A stretch of DNA of 34,922 nucleotides from positions 1 to 34,922 of the forward strand of contig JAWQRN010000184.1 of assembly GCA_033557685.1 (NCBI GenBank), written 5' to 3'. Both the position numbers and the translations under genes were made by a program. The DNA is from Sperchopsis tessellata. Taxonomy: Eukaryota; Arthropoda; Insecta; Coleoptera; Hydrophilidae. Below are positions 1 through 9,486 of the stretch, one piece after another. The notes below the pieces were generated by a model. The model was not told the DNA's origin. It ran no database searches and saw only the letters and a program-made list of their open reading frames with translations. The stretch's first letter is position 1, and each line of letters begins with the position of its first letter.

Positions 1-512
1 GTATCGACCAATCCAATGTTTCGTGGATTTGCAATCCTAAAACTAGATATGACCGAAACCATTCATATGCTGGTCCCCGTATTCCATACTCTGTTAGTTT
101 CCGAAATAATGTGTCATGATTCAAACAGTCGAACAAATTCCACACAGTATTCCACCCCTCTCCAAGGATCCCAAAATGGTATTTGCTAATTCAAAAACGG
201 CTGTGTCTATGCATCTGCCCTTGATGAATCCATGCTGAGATGTGCAAAACAATTCATACCTACTAAAAAATAAAACTACTCTCCTACACATTAGGGCCTC
301 AAATAGCTTAGAAAATTGGTAACAAATTAACTGACCTATAATTTCCACATTCACCAGGTCGTCCGTTTTATATATCAGTTTGAAAATTGACAATTTTAGT
401 TTCGAAGGAAATATACCGTTTTGAAACGAGCAGTTGATTATATGACAGAGGGGATACAATTTAATTTATACATTCTTTGATAATGGTAATGGGAATGCCA
501 TCGTATCCGTAA
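1..512 (-). pseudogene. jockey/CR1-type non-LTR reverse transcriptase fragment
   Basis: The minus strand encodes the N-terminal half of a reverse transcriptase of the jockey/CR1 type. Visible in order are a GYDGIP block near 500, HIINCSFQNGIFP, FSKLFEALMCRRV, QHGFIKGRCIDTAVFE, and past a break near 120, HDTLFRKLTEYGIRGPAYEW. These match the fingers region and the segment around the first catalytic aspartate. The expected F-D-L-S-K-A-F-D block is destroyed by a frameshift and stop near 120-130, and there is another stop near 460. The fragment runs off the left edge of the window, so its length is unknown. It probably belongs to the same element as the endonuclease relic at 3330-3900, with a Penelope-like element inserted between. 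The family call is confident; the clade within jockey/CR1 is not resolved. Confidence 0.85.
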
Positions 513-1025
513 CAGATGAGATATGTATACATAAAGAGAGGTTTGACATTAATTTATTGATATTTATCAAAGCAATTTAATCTTTCTTGAGTAATTAAGA
601 AGAACCAAACACAATAAGGAAGCTGATAGCTCTTCAAGCATTAGAAAAGTTAAAAACCTACCCATACCACAAATAGAAGACAGGCTAGCTAGCGGAAGTT
701 AACAGAACCCCATAACTATGCAACTTTGTTTTTTAAACATTTATATTATTTTTATTTTTTAGTCTTGAAACTCGTTTCATAATGTTTTACATTTAAATCT
801 TGACATTAAAGTTGGCATTTTATCTAGAATTACCACTACCTCTAAATGTCATTGTCTTGTTTTATATAGAAAATAACCTACATTTTAACAGCGCACAGTT
901 TTCAAATGTCTTGCCTTAGATACAGATTCGGATCTGAATTTAAATACAAATACTTGGTAAATAAACAATTGAGACATTTTTATCTGGAATTTCGATGTAA
1001 AAATGCCATTAGTTCAGTCTAAAAT
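513..1025. other. AT-rich stretch without recognisable genes
   Basis: I see no coding motif on either strand. By position this would be the upstream RT part of the jockey-type element, but no protein similarity remains visible. It ends where the tail of the Penelope-like element begins. Confidence 0.4.
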
Positions 1026-1095
1026 AAAATACTTATAAAATACTAAATTAGTAGACATAAATTGTCTTTATTTATCTAATAACGAATATATTGTT

Positions 1096-1135
1096 GACCG
1101 GTTTCGAGGCATCGCGCCTTATCTTCAGGACAAAT
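1096..1135 (-). other. conserved-looking PLE tail motif with hammerhead-like core
   Basis: On the minus strand this reads CCTGAAGA, then a small stem-loop with arms AGGC/GCCT and loop GCGAT, then CGAAACCGGTC. The order CTGANGA, stem, GAAA resembles two of the conserved blocks of hammerhead ribozymes, which are reported from Penelope-like elements. A proper helix III and a paired helix I are not evident, so ribozyme activity is not supported by eye. It may simply be the terminal motif of this family. Confidence 0.35.
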
Positions 1136-1744
1136 TATAAAAGAAGCCGGCCTCGTTAGTAGATATAAAATTTTAAATTTACCAAAACAAGAACAAATAA
1201 ACAATCAGATGTATATAACAATGCAAATAAACAAACAACACATTAAAATGTTTCTTTTTTATAAAATATAATACACAATATACACAAATTAAGCCGCAAG
1301 AGACAGCAAGGAAAATGCAGGCAAGTACAAAACAGGAGAAGCAAGCTATCCAGAAAGAAAACAGACACAAGAAGTAATATGAAACCGAAAACAATTGTAA
1401 CTGATATGCAACCCAATATGCACCAGTTGAAAACAAACAAGAAAACAAAATCAAAAGTTAAAACTTACCTAGTTAATAAAGATAACACAATCAAGAACAA
1501 ATGAGAACATGCATCAAGTCAAAAGCAACGCAACAGATGTACAAACTAATGTAAACGTCAAACGAGGAATGACAATTTGAAATACATATAGTATAATTCG
1601 AGTCGGAAGTCATTATAACTACACAATTGAAAAATAGAGGGCACACCTAATAAATGTATTAAGGATTGAGAAGATCTGGAGCGGGAGGGTGTCGGTTATC
1701 ATTACCAGTAGAACAATTAAAATGTAATGTATTTATCACGGAAG

Positions 1745-3035
1745 ACATTAAAATTAAACTTCGAGCACACGTCTATCTAAACTATCTGAATTTGACATAT
1801 TTTTCTTAAATATTTCCAGATTTTTCAAAACATTCAGACGATTACCAAAGGGGCAAAAGTGAAGAGGACAAAAACCATCAATCTTATCAAACGAATGATC
1901 ATTAATGCGAAGATGCTTACCAAAAATGGATCGATTGTTAACAGATCCAGTGCGAGAGTTCTGTGATTCTTTCAGAAAAGATCCTACCACTCTGACCAAT
2001 ATAAGCGGCAGAGCAACTTTTACATTGCAATTCGTAATCACCAGATCTACTTAAAACTGATAAGGGATCCTTATTGACGACGAACAGCCTTTTGAAATTC
2101 AAAGAAGACTTGAAACAAATCTTAACATCCGATAAGTATTTTTCCATACATCTAGCTAGTTGGAAAGACAAAACAGGAACAAATGAAATACTATGATAAA
2201 TACAATTAGAAGTATGTTGAGAAGGCATTGAAGAAGCCTGTCTCAGTTCAAAAGATTTGCGTTTTTTTATAAAAAATTTTATCAATATCAACACGGTAAT
2301 TATTTTCCAAAGCAATTTGTTTAATAATTTTTAATTCGAGAAGAAAGTCATCACGTAACAAAGAAATATTAGACAGCCGGTGAATGTGGCTAGAGAAGAA
2401 CGCTTTTCTAGGCTGAGGGCAATGCATAGCATCGGAAGAAATAACGTGGGAAGTTTGGGAAGGTTTTCTGTAAATTTTGAAAACATGTTTATTACCTACC
2501 TTAACAATAGAAAGATCTAGAAAATTGAGTACACCTTGGCACTCTTTTGCCATGGTAAATGAAATATTGATGTGAAGATTATTAAGATAGAATAAAAAGT
2601 CGGAAAGGGAATCGATGTCATCCGTCCAGAAGCAAATGGCATCATCAACGTATCTATAACATACCAGTAGAAAATCTGCTTGAAGAAAGGATAAGCAACT
2701 GAAACAATATATGTTTATATGTATTCTATAAAAATGTCAGCTAGAAGGGGAGATATTAGATTACCCATACCCAGACCATCAACATGGCTGTAAAACTTAT
2801 CATTAAACTTAAAAAAGTTTTGGTCTAGGCACAGACATAATAACTGATAAATAGTATGAGCCGAAGAATTATCAATGAAATTTCATACCAAAGATTTGGT
2901 AAATTCTACAGGAACAGTGGAAAATAACTCGACCACGTCGAAAGATACCGATAAGCAATTAACAGGTAACCTTAGGGGAGAAATACGAGAAGCTAAATCA
3001 CTAGAATTTTTAACAGTATTGGCAACCCAAATTTT
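1745..3035 (-). pseudogene. Penelope-like reverse transcriptase plus GIY-YIG endonuclease, broken
   Basis: Read on the minus strand, the RT shows SFDVVELFSTVPVEF (catalytic block A, 2931-2945), GLGMGNLISPLLADIF near 2730-2770, YVDD at 2641-2652, then the thumb with NFLDLSIVKVGNKHVFKIYRKPS. The GIY-YIG domain follows, with CKSCSAAYIGQSGR at about 1980-2015 and a C-terminal half running to about 1754. This RT then GIY-YIG order defines Penelope-like elements. The reading frame changes near 2250-2315 and again near 1940-1980, and there are stops in the RT, so no complete protein can be made. The YVDD catalytic motif is intact. The usual N-terminal RT region is missing. The family call is very secure; the product is non-functional. 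Confidence 0.9.
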
Positions 3036-3329
3036 TAAAGAGAATGCTGTTCAATATTCTAGGTTGCTTCCTTATTGGACATTCCTTAATTACGTTTATA
3101 TTATGAAACACCCCTACTCCTCAAAAACATATTCGTTTCTGTTATATTCTATACACCCTTACGTCTACTATTAAAGTTAGAAAATTCTATTAGCATAGAA
3201 AATAAATTTTGAATCTCTTATATATTTATGAAGGTCTGTTTTTCCCTTCTATATTAACATTCAAATTCTGAGTGCGCTTTCAAATGAAACGAAATTCTCA
3301 CATACCTACTATTAGCTCCAAACTCCGGT

Positions 3330-3900
3330 GTTATACATCTCTTTTTGGCAGCTGCTGAATACTATATAAATTTAGTCAATGAACATTATACCGCGAAAAA
3401 ATATTTAAACAATTAGGCAGCTTTTCGTCTATATATTTGTTGAATAAACTATTTCTCCAAATAAAGCCACGGCAAATATTGTTTGATTAAAAGACCAAAC
3501 CACAAATCATAATTATCTGAGCAGAGTGATTAGATATACCCGTAGGATTCATGCTAATATCATATTTATAACGATTATGGAAATAGGAATTTATTACCAG
3601 ATAGTCGAAGCAGAAGTAATTCGAGTAGGGCAATCTATCACATTACACAGATTGTATGACTGAAACATATGGCTCTTTTTCTTCGCTATCTCTAAGATAA
3701 TTAACATTTAGATCACCATTAATGATAACATTAATAGATGCTATGGCAATTTTATTCACAACTCTATTGCAATTACTAAAGAAATAGGTATATGGCTAAT
3801 ATGGTAGTATTATAGCCTAAAGGTTTAACCCCCACACATTAAATTGCTGTTCAATGCAAATGTCATTTAGCACATTTTGTATTCTAATAAAATTTGATTC
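3330..3900 (-). pseudogene. jockey-type apurinic-like endonuclease relic
   Basis: The minus strand shows the end of a non-LTR retrotransposon endonuclease. NGDLNVNYL (3696-3720) corresponds to the GDFN catalytic block. It is followed by a stretch reading SYNLCNVIDCPTRITSAST, and by SNHSAQ (3523-3534) at the position of the SDH block, where the aspartate is changed to asparagine. Before GDLN, EQQFNVWG matches the upstream strand of the domain. The linker with NSLFNKYIDEKLPN follows near 3380-3460. Frameshifts and stops separate the blocks. In an intact element the RT would follow about 0.8 kb later; here it lies beyond a PLE, at 1-512. That spacing supports one element split by an insertion. 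Confidence 0.75.
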
Positions 3901-4234
3901 ATGTCCATTAGTTCTGTGATTTGTCTGTATTTGCCAACTATTTTACTCTCTTAATTTCCCTAGCTTTCATTCAATTTATTGACACCAATTTTTTTCTATA
4001 TTGTTTAATTTCCAATTAATGATACATATCTACTATCCAGTGGAGTAGGCAGGATTTTTATAAGGTAAGGGTCCGTGAACTTTTACTGGGAGGGAATAGT
4101 ATCTTGTAAAATGAGCTTTATATAAATAATGAAATATAATGTTTACATGTAATAATAATAATTAGTATAACAAAATTGAATTATTAGGAGTATTTCTATT
4201 TAAAGTACAAAATCAATTCTTTTAGTAGAAAATT
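3901..4234. other. AT-rich stretch, nothing recognised
   Basis: No coding motif, RNA or clear repeat seen. The first part might be more of the jockey endonuclease 5' end, but I cannot support that from motifs. Confidence 0.4.
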
Positions 4235-4449
4235 AGCTGTACTCAAGTACAGCTAATTTCTAACAAGAGCAGTGTTGATGACGTCTTAATGACATAAACA
4301 CGTGTCCACTGCAATTCGGTTTATTTATCTTCATTTTGCGATGCGTAGATCATTTCTGTATTTACTATATAGACGTGGCCGGTTTGCTTGATATTTTATT
4401 TATCAAATATTAAAATAACACATTCATGTACGGCCAAGGAAGCAACAAA
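4235..4449 (+). repeat. MITE candidate, copy A (right part with terminal inverted repeat)
   Basis: This segment shares the block beginning AACAAGAGCAGTG and TGATGACGTCTTAATGACA with 4629-4778 and 23815-23975. Its last 46 bases (4404-4449), read in reverse complement, match the start of the copy at 23631-23680 almost perfectly, including TTTGTTGCTTCCTTGGCC. It therefore looks like the right terminus of a small inverted-repeat element. The left part of this copy is absent or diverged. Confidence 0.7.
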
Positions 4450-4479
4450 TTCTTTTTCTAATACAAAAATGGCAATTTC

Positions 4480-4778
4480 GTGAAGATTAACATCTAATTA
4501 GCGTAATGATTATTCAATTGCAACTTTGAAACATTGCGATACCTCTCATAATATGCTCACTCACGATCTCATAGCATATATACAAGCAACGAAATATGTA
4601 TTCATACGTGGGGTACAACTAACTACTAACAAGAGCAGTGCTGATGACGTCTTAATGACAGAAACACGTGTCCATTGCAATTCGGTTTATTTTCTATCGT
4701 TTTGCGATATTTATGTATTTAATATATTAACTTGGCCGGTTTGCTTGATAGTTGATTTATCACATATTAAAATTATAC
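4480..4778 (+). repeat. MITE candidate, copy B (internal part)
   Basis: It runs from the GCGTAATGATTATTCAATT block to the TTTGCTTGATA block and matches 23690-23975 over nearly its whole length. Relative to copy A it repeats the GATGACGTCTTAATGAC block about 374 bp further on, so A and B form a partial tandem. A 117-residue open frame here is shared with copy C only because the DNA is shared; I do not call it a gene. The right end is cut where the hAT relic begins. Confidence 0.7.
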
Positions 4779-4794
4779 GTTTAAGTTTCACTAA

Positions 4795-5166
4795 TTGTCC
4801 TAATTCTTGCATACTTCTTGTTCGTTCATTTATTACAAAAATGAAACAGTATTTACAAAATGCACCAACGAGACTTTAAGAATAAGATATCCAATGAAAT
4901 CGTTCACACCAGCTTACTTGGAATTTTTAATTTTTTGTACCTTTTGCGGAATGCTTGAAATTGATTTTTATCATTTTGATCGCTTCTTAATTAGAATTTA
5001 ACGCAATTTCATGAAAGGATTGTTCTGCAGATACACTCGCAAGTTCGTTTCCTGATTTTATACTGTAGTTCGTCGCAGTGGTAGAAAAGAAGTCATTGGT
5101 ATTCACAACTTCTGTCTTGGGGACTTTTTGAAAATAATTGAACAAACAATATTTCCTTTTACTCAT
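4795..5166 (-). pseudogene. hAT-like transposase N-terminus (TTF-type zinc finger), broken
   Basis: The minus-strand reading starts at MSKRKYCLFNYFQK (about 5166). It continues in one frame, through in-frame stops near 4990, 4930 and 4880, to KFQVSWCERFHWISYS and GAFCKYCFIF (4847-4865), then RTRSMQELGQLVK. The pattern KFQ..W..RF.W..YS...GAFCKYC is the TTF-type zinc finger found at the N-terminus of hAT transposases related to ZMYM/52-kDa-repressor-like proteins. The catalytic hAT core that should follow is missing; the reading runs directly into MITE copy B at about 4780. The relic is therefore only about 125 codons of a protein that is normally several hundred residues long. A domesticated gene fragment is possible but the stops argue against function. 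Confidence 0.6.
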
Positions 5167-5718
5167 TTTGGGACCTACAATAAAAATAAGTATATGATAT
5201 AATTTATTACCTTTAAAGATTATGAATAAAATACTCGCCATTCAATAATATATAATGCAATATTCAACATATACTCGAACTATGTTGACTGTTTTATATT
5301 TAATAATCATAGTATTAAAAAATGAAAACACGTTGATAATCAAATAACAAATAAGATTGGGTAGCGTAGTCAGTGCTGCCAACTAAAAATAAGACTGCTC
5401 TCCATTCCTGCAATTGCAAATACTTTCAGTTACCATTATATTAATATGTATTTTGCAAAAACATTTTTTAAATTGTTTTCATATCAATCAAACATGTTGA
5501 ACAATATCAATATATTACAAACACTGTGGTATCGACATTCCAAGTTATATGTCTTACTTGCTAAGGGGGGGGAGCCTCTTGCATACATACTCACTTGCTA
5601 CTCTCTTATTCTACAAATACCTTTTCATCTTCACTTTTGTTACCTTGTTATGTAAAGGTGATTAATGACAAAGCCTTTAAAAAGTCAGGTATTGAGTTTA
5701 TAAAACTATTGAAATTTA
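5167..5718. other. AT-rich stretch, nothing recognised
   Basis: It includes a short run of Gs near 5565-5575 and an open frame of 69 residues (5446-5655) with no recognisable similarity. I see no gene here. Confidence 0.4.
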
Positions 5719-5797
5719 GCCGCCTCGTTAGCTCAGTGGCTAAGTACTAAGCTACTTAGCGCGGGGTCTCGAGTTCGAAATCGAGAAGCGACTGGCA
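5719..5797 (+). tRNA. tRNA-like head of the SINE (not a functional tRNA)
   Basis: It carries a good internal RNA polymerase III box A (TTAGCTCAGTGGCTAAG, 5728-5744) and a box B-like segment (GAGTTCGAAATC, 5771-5782). The T arm has an extra A so its stem does not close normally, and the acceptor stem has two mismatches. An alternative stem GCTAAG/CTTAGC forms in the anticodon region with a 10-nt loop. I read it as a pol III promoter-bearing tRNA relic heading a SINE; a decayed tRNA pseudogene is the alternative. Confidence 0.55.
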
Positions 5798-5995
5798 TTT
5801 TTTAATTTGGAAAATGTCTAATGGTACTGGTTTTTCGGGAGGAACGTAACACTGTGGGCCCGCGTATTGTAGGTGAATGAAGACCACGTGTATGTAAAGA
5901 ACCCAATTCCATTTGGAACATTGGATGCGGAAAAAATCCCAGATATGCTATCCGACCGATTTTAATAAACAAATAATAAAAAAGAAACAATTTCA
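5719..5995 (+). repeat. tRNA-derived SINE candidate, copy 1
   Basis: A degenerate tRNA-like head (5719-5797) is followed by an unrelated body. The body contains GGGCCCGCGTATTGTAGG, AACCCAATTCCATTTGGAAC and ATTGGATGCGG, then an A-rich tail near 5960-5995. The body is shared with 21246-21440, where the head is lost, as expected of a 5'-truncated SINE. Head, body and A-rich tail together are the standard SINE layout. Confidence 0.65.
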
Positions 5996-6843
5996 ATAAG
6001 TTAGTCCAATTTTCTGTCAATTTTTTCAATTCAAGAGATTTACTTCTCATAATATGTGGAATTTTCTCTGCCAACAGATTAAAAAAAGGCATCTTATATG
6101 TTCTGCCGTTTAAATAAATATTTCATGTAATTAGTTTTAACAACAACTTTCGTAAAACTTCTTCATCTAAATGAAATTTCATTCAACAATGTTATGCAAA
6201 GAATATTTCCTCCGCTCTATAAATTTTACAGGCAGAGAGTTTATCTTACTGTCTTTATACATCAATATTCTGTGAAACTTTATTTAGCATAGCCTTACAG
6301 ACCTCCTACACATTAAAATGAATATGTTAAACCGAAAACCCACGCTTAAAACTTTTGCCATTTGCAATTTGATATTTTATTTTTCCACCTTGCACTCCAT
6401 TCCTCTTTATTGTTTTAACAGTAGTAAAACTTTGATATTCGAAACAGTAAATGATGGCACAAAGCAAAATAATCTCTTAGGAGTTTCAAATTTCAACGGA
6501 ATTGTTTAGTAGTTCAACACTTCTATGATATCTTGGCCGTAATTATTTCAGATAAATTAGTTAGACTAGAAAATATAGTTTGCAATACAATGATATTTTG
6601 CCATTCCCGGTAACTCGATAATCTCGATAGTACTAATAAAGTTACTCTTCCTTCCTTAACACATTTATTACTATTCATTGAACAGCACTGATTAATGGCA
6701 ATACGCTCTCTCATTCTTTATATTTTATTCTCTTCACAATCTATTCTATCCACCTTACCACCTATAAGTCCTTATCTTCATTTTCGTGTTGTTGTTTTCA
6801 TTTATAACACCATTTACATCGTTTTCATAAAAAAAATATTATA
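5996..6843. other. AT-rich stretch, nothing recognised
   Basis: Short open frames at 6318-6509 and 6523-6714 have no recognisable motif and low-complexity composition. I do not call genes here. Confidence 0.4.
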
Positions 6844-8785
6844 ACAGAGACTTTCACTCAAGTCACAATTTTTGCTAATACCGACTTCAAAGTGGGTCCA
6901 AACCAAAGAAGAAACTAAATGTAAATAATCTTGAAACTCAAGTGTTGAACTAACCAAAATTTAAATTCTTGAGAATAACAACCAACACTAAACTGAGATA
7001 GTCATATTATAGATTTTATCTTGGGAGGACGACTATGATAAATTCAAAACTAGGCTACTTATGCTATCATGCAATTATGAATCTGCGAGGCTGCAACAAT
7101 CTTAAAGTTGTGAAAGAGAGCTAACCTGGTCGTGTACGCTTTACTTTTTACACAGTTACAGGTATGTTGTCAAGTCCAATAAAATACTTACTTTCCGGTA
7201 GATAACCATGTATTGGATATTCTTCCTGCCGCCATGACCCCTATCTTCTTACCCGTTCTCCACATGTGAAAAGGCTGCTCTTTCAAAGGGTCTCAACTTC
7301 ACTTCAATACGCGGAAGCATTCCTGTTGAAGACAATTTATGCAATGTCAAATCCGCTTTTTGTAAACTAACGGAGAAGATAGCAGACTATATTAGGTTAG
7401 TCAACTAGAAAACGTTAGACCCCCAAACCAAATTTACTCAGAAATTAAAATTTGGCTCTAAAAAACCTCACAGATAACATTTCTGTCCTCTCTGCGGCTA
7501 AGGGAATCGCGACTGTCAAAATGGACCTGTTCACATCCGATGGTAAAATGTTACAACTTACAAGACTCGCATACAAGCTAGATCATAATACGACCAACAG
7601 AATAAATAAGGTGGTATCATCTATAATTAAAAGTACACATTTTGCCCCGAATAAACAGAAATTTGTCTTGCCTCATGATTTCCGCACCCCTATGATATAC
7701 GGGCTCCACAAACCAGGAGTTACACTATGACCTATTGTAAATGCTATTAGATATCCCACCTACTAGCTGTTTATTAGAATATCATCATCAAATATCAATG
7801 AGCAGAAATATGTCTTATCTCATGATTCGCACATGATATATAGACTCTTATATAGTTACACTACAAAGTATTGTAAGTGCCATTGGATCTTCCACCTACC
7901 AATTCACAAATATACTCACTCCCCACCTCGGCCTGTTTATTAAAATATCGTCATCATACATCAAAAACACCGCCCATTTCATCGAGAAAATTATAATTCC
8001 AAGCAGGAATGATCTACTTCGCTATAGTTTCTCTGGGTAGTAAGTTTCTTATTCACGAATCCGTTCAGATTATTTACTCGCTGCTGGCCAATAAGTCTCT
8101 CCCATATAGCCAGTTTAATAGAAAACAAGCTTCAAGTGTTATGATGGGATCCCCAATCTCGCAGGTTATCGCAAACAGTTTTATGAAAGTTGTCGAGAAA
8201 AAAGTATTCGCATCTGCCCCTTTGATGCCGAAATGTTGGTTTAGGTATGCAGATGATACGTTTGTAGAATGACCTTATGTATTAGGGTCCTATATATCCT
8301 CCTACAAAACATTATTAGTCACATACCGATATTCGATTTACGATAGAAGTTGAAGTTTCTGGGCCAATTCCCTTCTTAGAAAACCTCACAATCTCACATT
8401 CACTAATAAGTAGCTCCATGCCACTTCTTGATATCGCCACTCACAATGGTTAATTCTCTTATCTACTGAGTTTTCAATCTCATCGTAGAAGATAAATTAT
8501 CCGAAGAACTTAGCAAAGTTAAAAATGTCCTCATGTTCAAGAGGCACAAATCTTTGGTTTGGCTAAGGGCCGTCATGGGTCTTAAGAATCCCACTCTGCC
8601 TAGCCAAAACCTGGATGTCATTAGTTATGCGCATATGCCGGCTATTGTCCTCCCTCCAATGAAATCTTTCCATGTACGAAAGATTCAATTCACCTACGAA
8701 CCACTGGAGTTTACAGAATCCCATGTACATGCAGTATACACAGACAAAAACATAGATCTCCAATGAACTTGTTAATTGAGTACTA
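6844..8785 (+). mobile_element. Penelope-like element, family B copy 1 (PLE-B1)
   Basis: From about 6844 this matches 15766-16848 closely, first through a non-coding leader (6844-7330) and then through the start of the RT. Copy 1 continues further, through the catalytic RT core and thumb, to about 8785. A GIY-YIG domain is not recognised, so the 3' end is probably lost. The two copies share an unusual internal duplication in the RT (7660-7915), which points to a common defective source. Confidence 0.8.
7340..8766 (+). pseudogene. Penelope-like reverse transcriptase, broken
   Basis: Motifs in order: VLSAAKGIATVKMD and QKFVLPHDFRTPMIYGLHKPG (7480-7715), the conserved N-terminal PLE RT block; MMGSPISQVIANSFM (8140-8190); CWFRYADDTFVE with the catalytic YADD at 8246-8257; a thumb-like FTIEVEVSGPIPFLENL at about 8338-8385; and a C-terminal part at 8533-8766 with IVLPPMKSFHVRKIQ. 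Stops and frameshifts lie between these blocks, and the segment 7795-7915 repeats the HD..TPMIY block in degenerate form. The catalytic aspartates of YADD are kept. No GIY-YIG nuclease is visible after the thumb, so the element is also incomplete at its 3' end. The family call is secure. Confidence 0.85.
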
Positions 8786-8875
8786 TCATTTATAATATTG
8801 TTGTCTGAAGATATCCTTGCGGTGAGAATATTAATATTTTTAGACAGATACGTGGCACTGAGCTAGCTAAGATTA

Positions 8876-9486
8876 AAAATTAATCGTGGGCACTCTCTGG
8901 CATAATAATAACAAGCAGCTTATTTTTGCGTATGAATGAGGTTTCCAATGCCATAGATAGCTATTTCGCAGAACCACTGGACCCAACCACAGTCACACAG
9001 CAGAACTGACTACTATAAATGTATACAACTTACTATGAAATTTTTCATATAGCAAACGCCATCTCAATGTGGCTATGAGAAATCTTGCGTCAGGGACATC
9101 TGACACTACAAGAAAACTAAGCATAGAAATGGGGATGTTTAATAAAGTTTAAAAATGAACGCATTATTTAGCCCATGCGGTATAAATGTTAAAAATGATT
9201 TTTGCCAGTATAAATATATGTGATAAAAATTAAAAATTAATCGTTGGCACTCTCGCATAATAAAAACATGCAACGCCATTTTACGTGTGAATGAGGTATC
9301 CAATGCCGTAGTGTCAGATATCTCTGACGCAAGATTTCCCCTCGACTCATTGAGATGGCGCTTGCTATATGAAACATTTCATAGTAAGTTGTATACATTT
9401 TACAGTAGCTGGTTTTGCTGTGTGTCTATGTTAGGGTCCAAATACCTTTTCATACTTATGAGCAGTAGTACTGCGAAATAGCTATC
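8876..9486. repeat. fold-back repeat with mixed direct and inverted modules
   Basis: A module of about 75 bp beginning AAAAATTAATCGTGGGCACT (8876-8950) is repeated in direct orientation at 9231-9310. Next to it, 8960-9112 is the inverted copy of 9309-9485: both carry GATGGCG(C/T)TTGCTATATG and AGTAAGTTGTATACATTT in opposite orientation. The whole can fold into a stem of about 150 bp with a loop of about 200 bp. A 64-residue open frame (9287-9481) lies inside the repeat and is not called a gene. It looks like a non-autonomous fold-back element or a rearranged pair of one. Confidence 0.7.

Larger units (their letters stand above)
1026..3040 (-). mobile_element. Penelope-like element, copy A (PLE-A)
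   Basis: This is a minus-strand Penelope-like retroelement: an RT followed by a GIY-YIG endonuclease, then a 3' region of about 700 bp with no recognised coding. The 3' region carries the tail motif at 1096-1135 and an AATAAA-type signal (minus strand, near 1063) shortly before the probable 3' end. It lies between the two halves of a jockey-type element of the same orientation, so it probably inserted into that element. The 5' boundary near 3040 is where RT similarity fades and may be a 5' truncation, since the N-terminal PLE region is not seen. No target duplication was identified. Confidence 0.8.

Noticed and set aside
1179..1454. 91-residue membrane-like frame downstream of PLE-A
   Set aside because: It lies in the non-coding 3' region of the element; its hydrophobicity comes from T-rich sequence.
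4526..4879. 117-residue frame resembling the 105-residue frame at 23718-24035
   Set aside because: The similarity follows from shared repeat DNA, extends outside the frames equally, and is lost where the repeat ends. No protein motif is recognisable.
5719..5797. functional tRNA gene
   Set aside because: Acceptor stem mismatches and an abnormal T arm; the downstream body is repeated elsewhere, fitting a SINE head.
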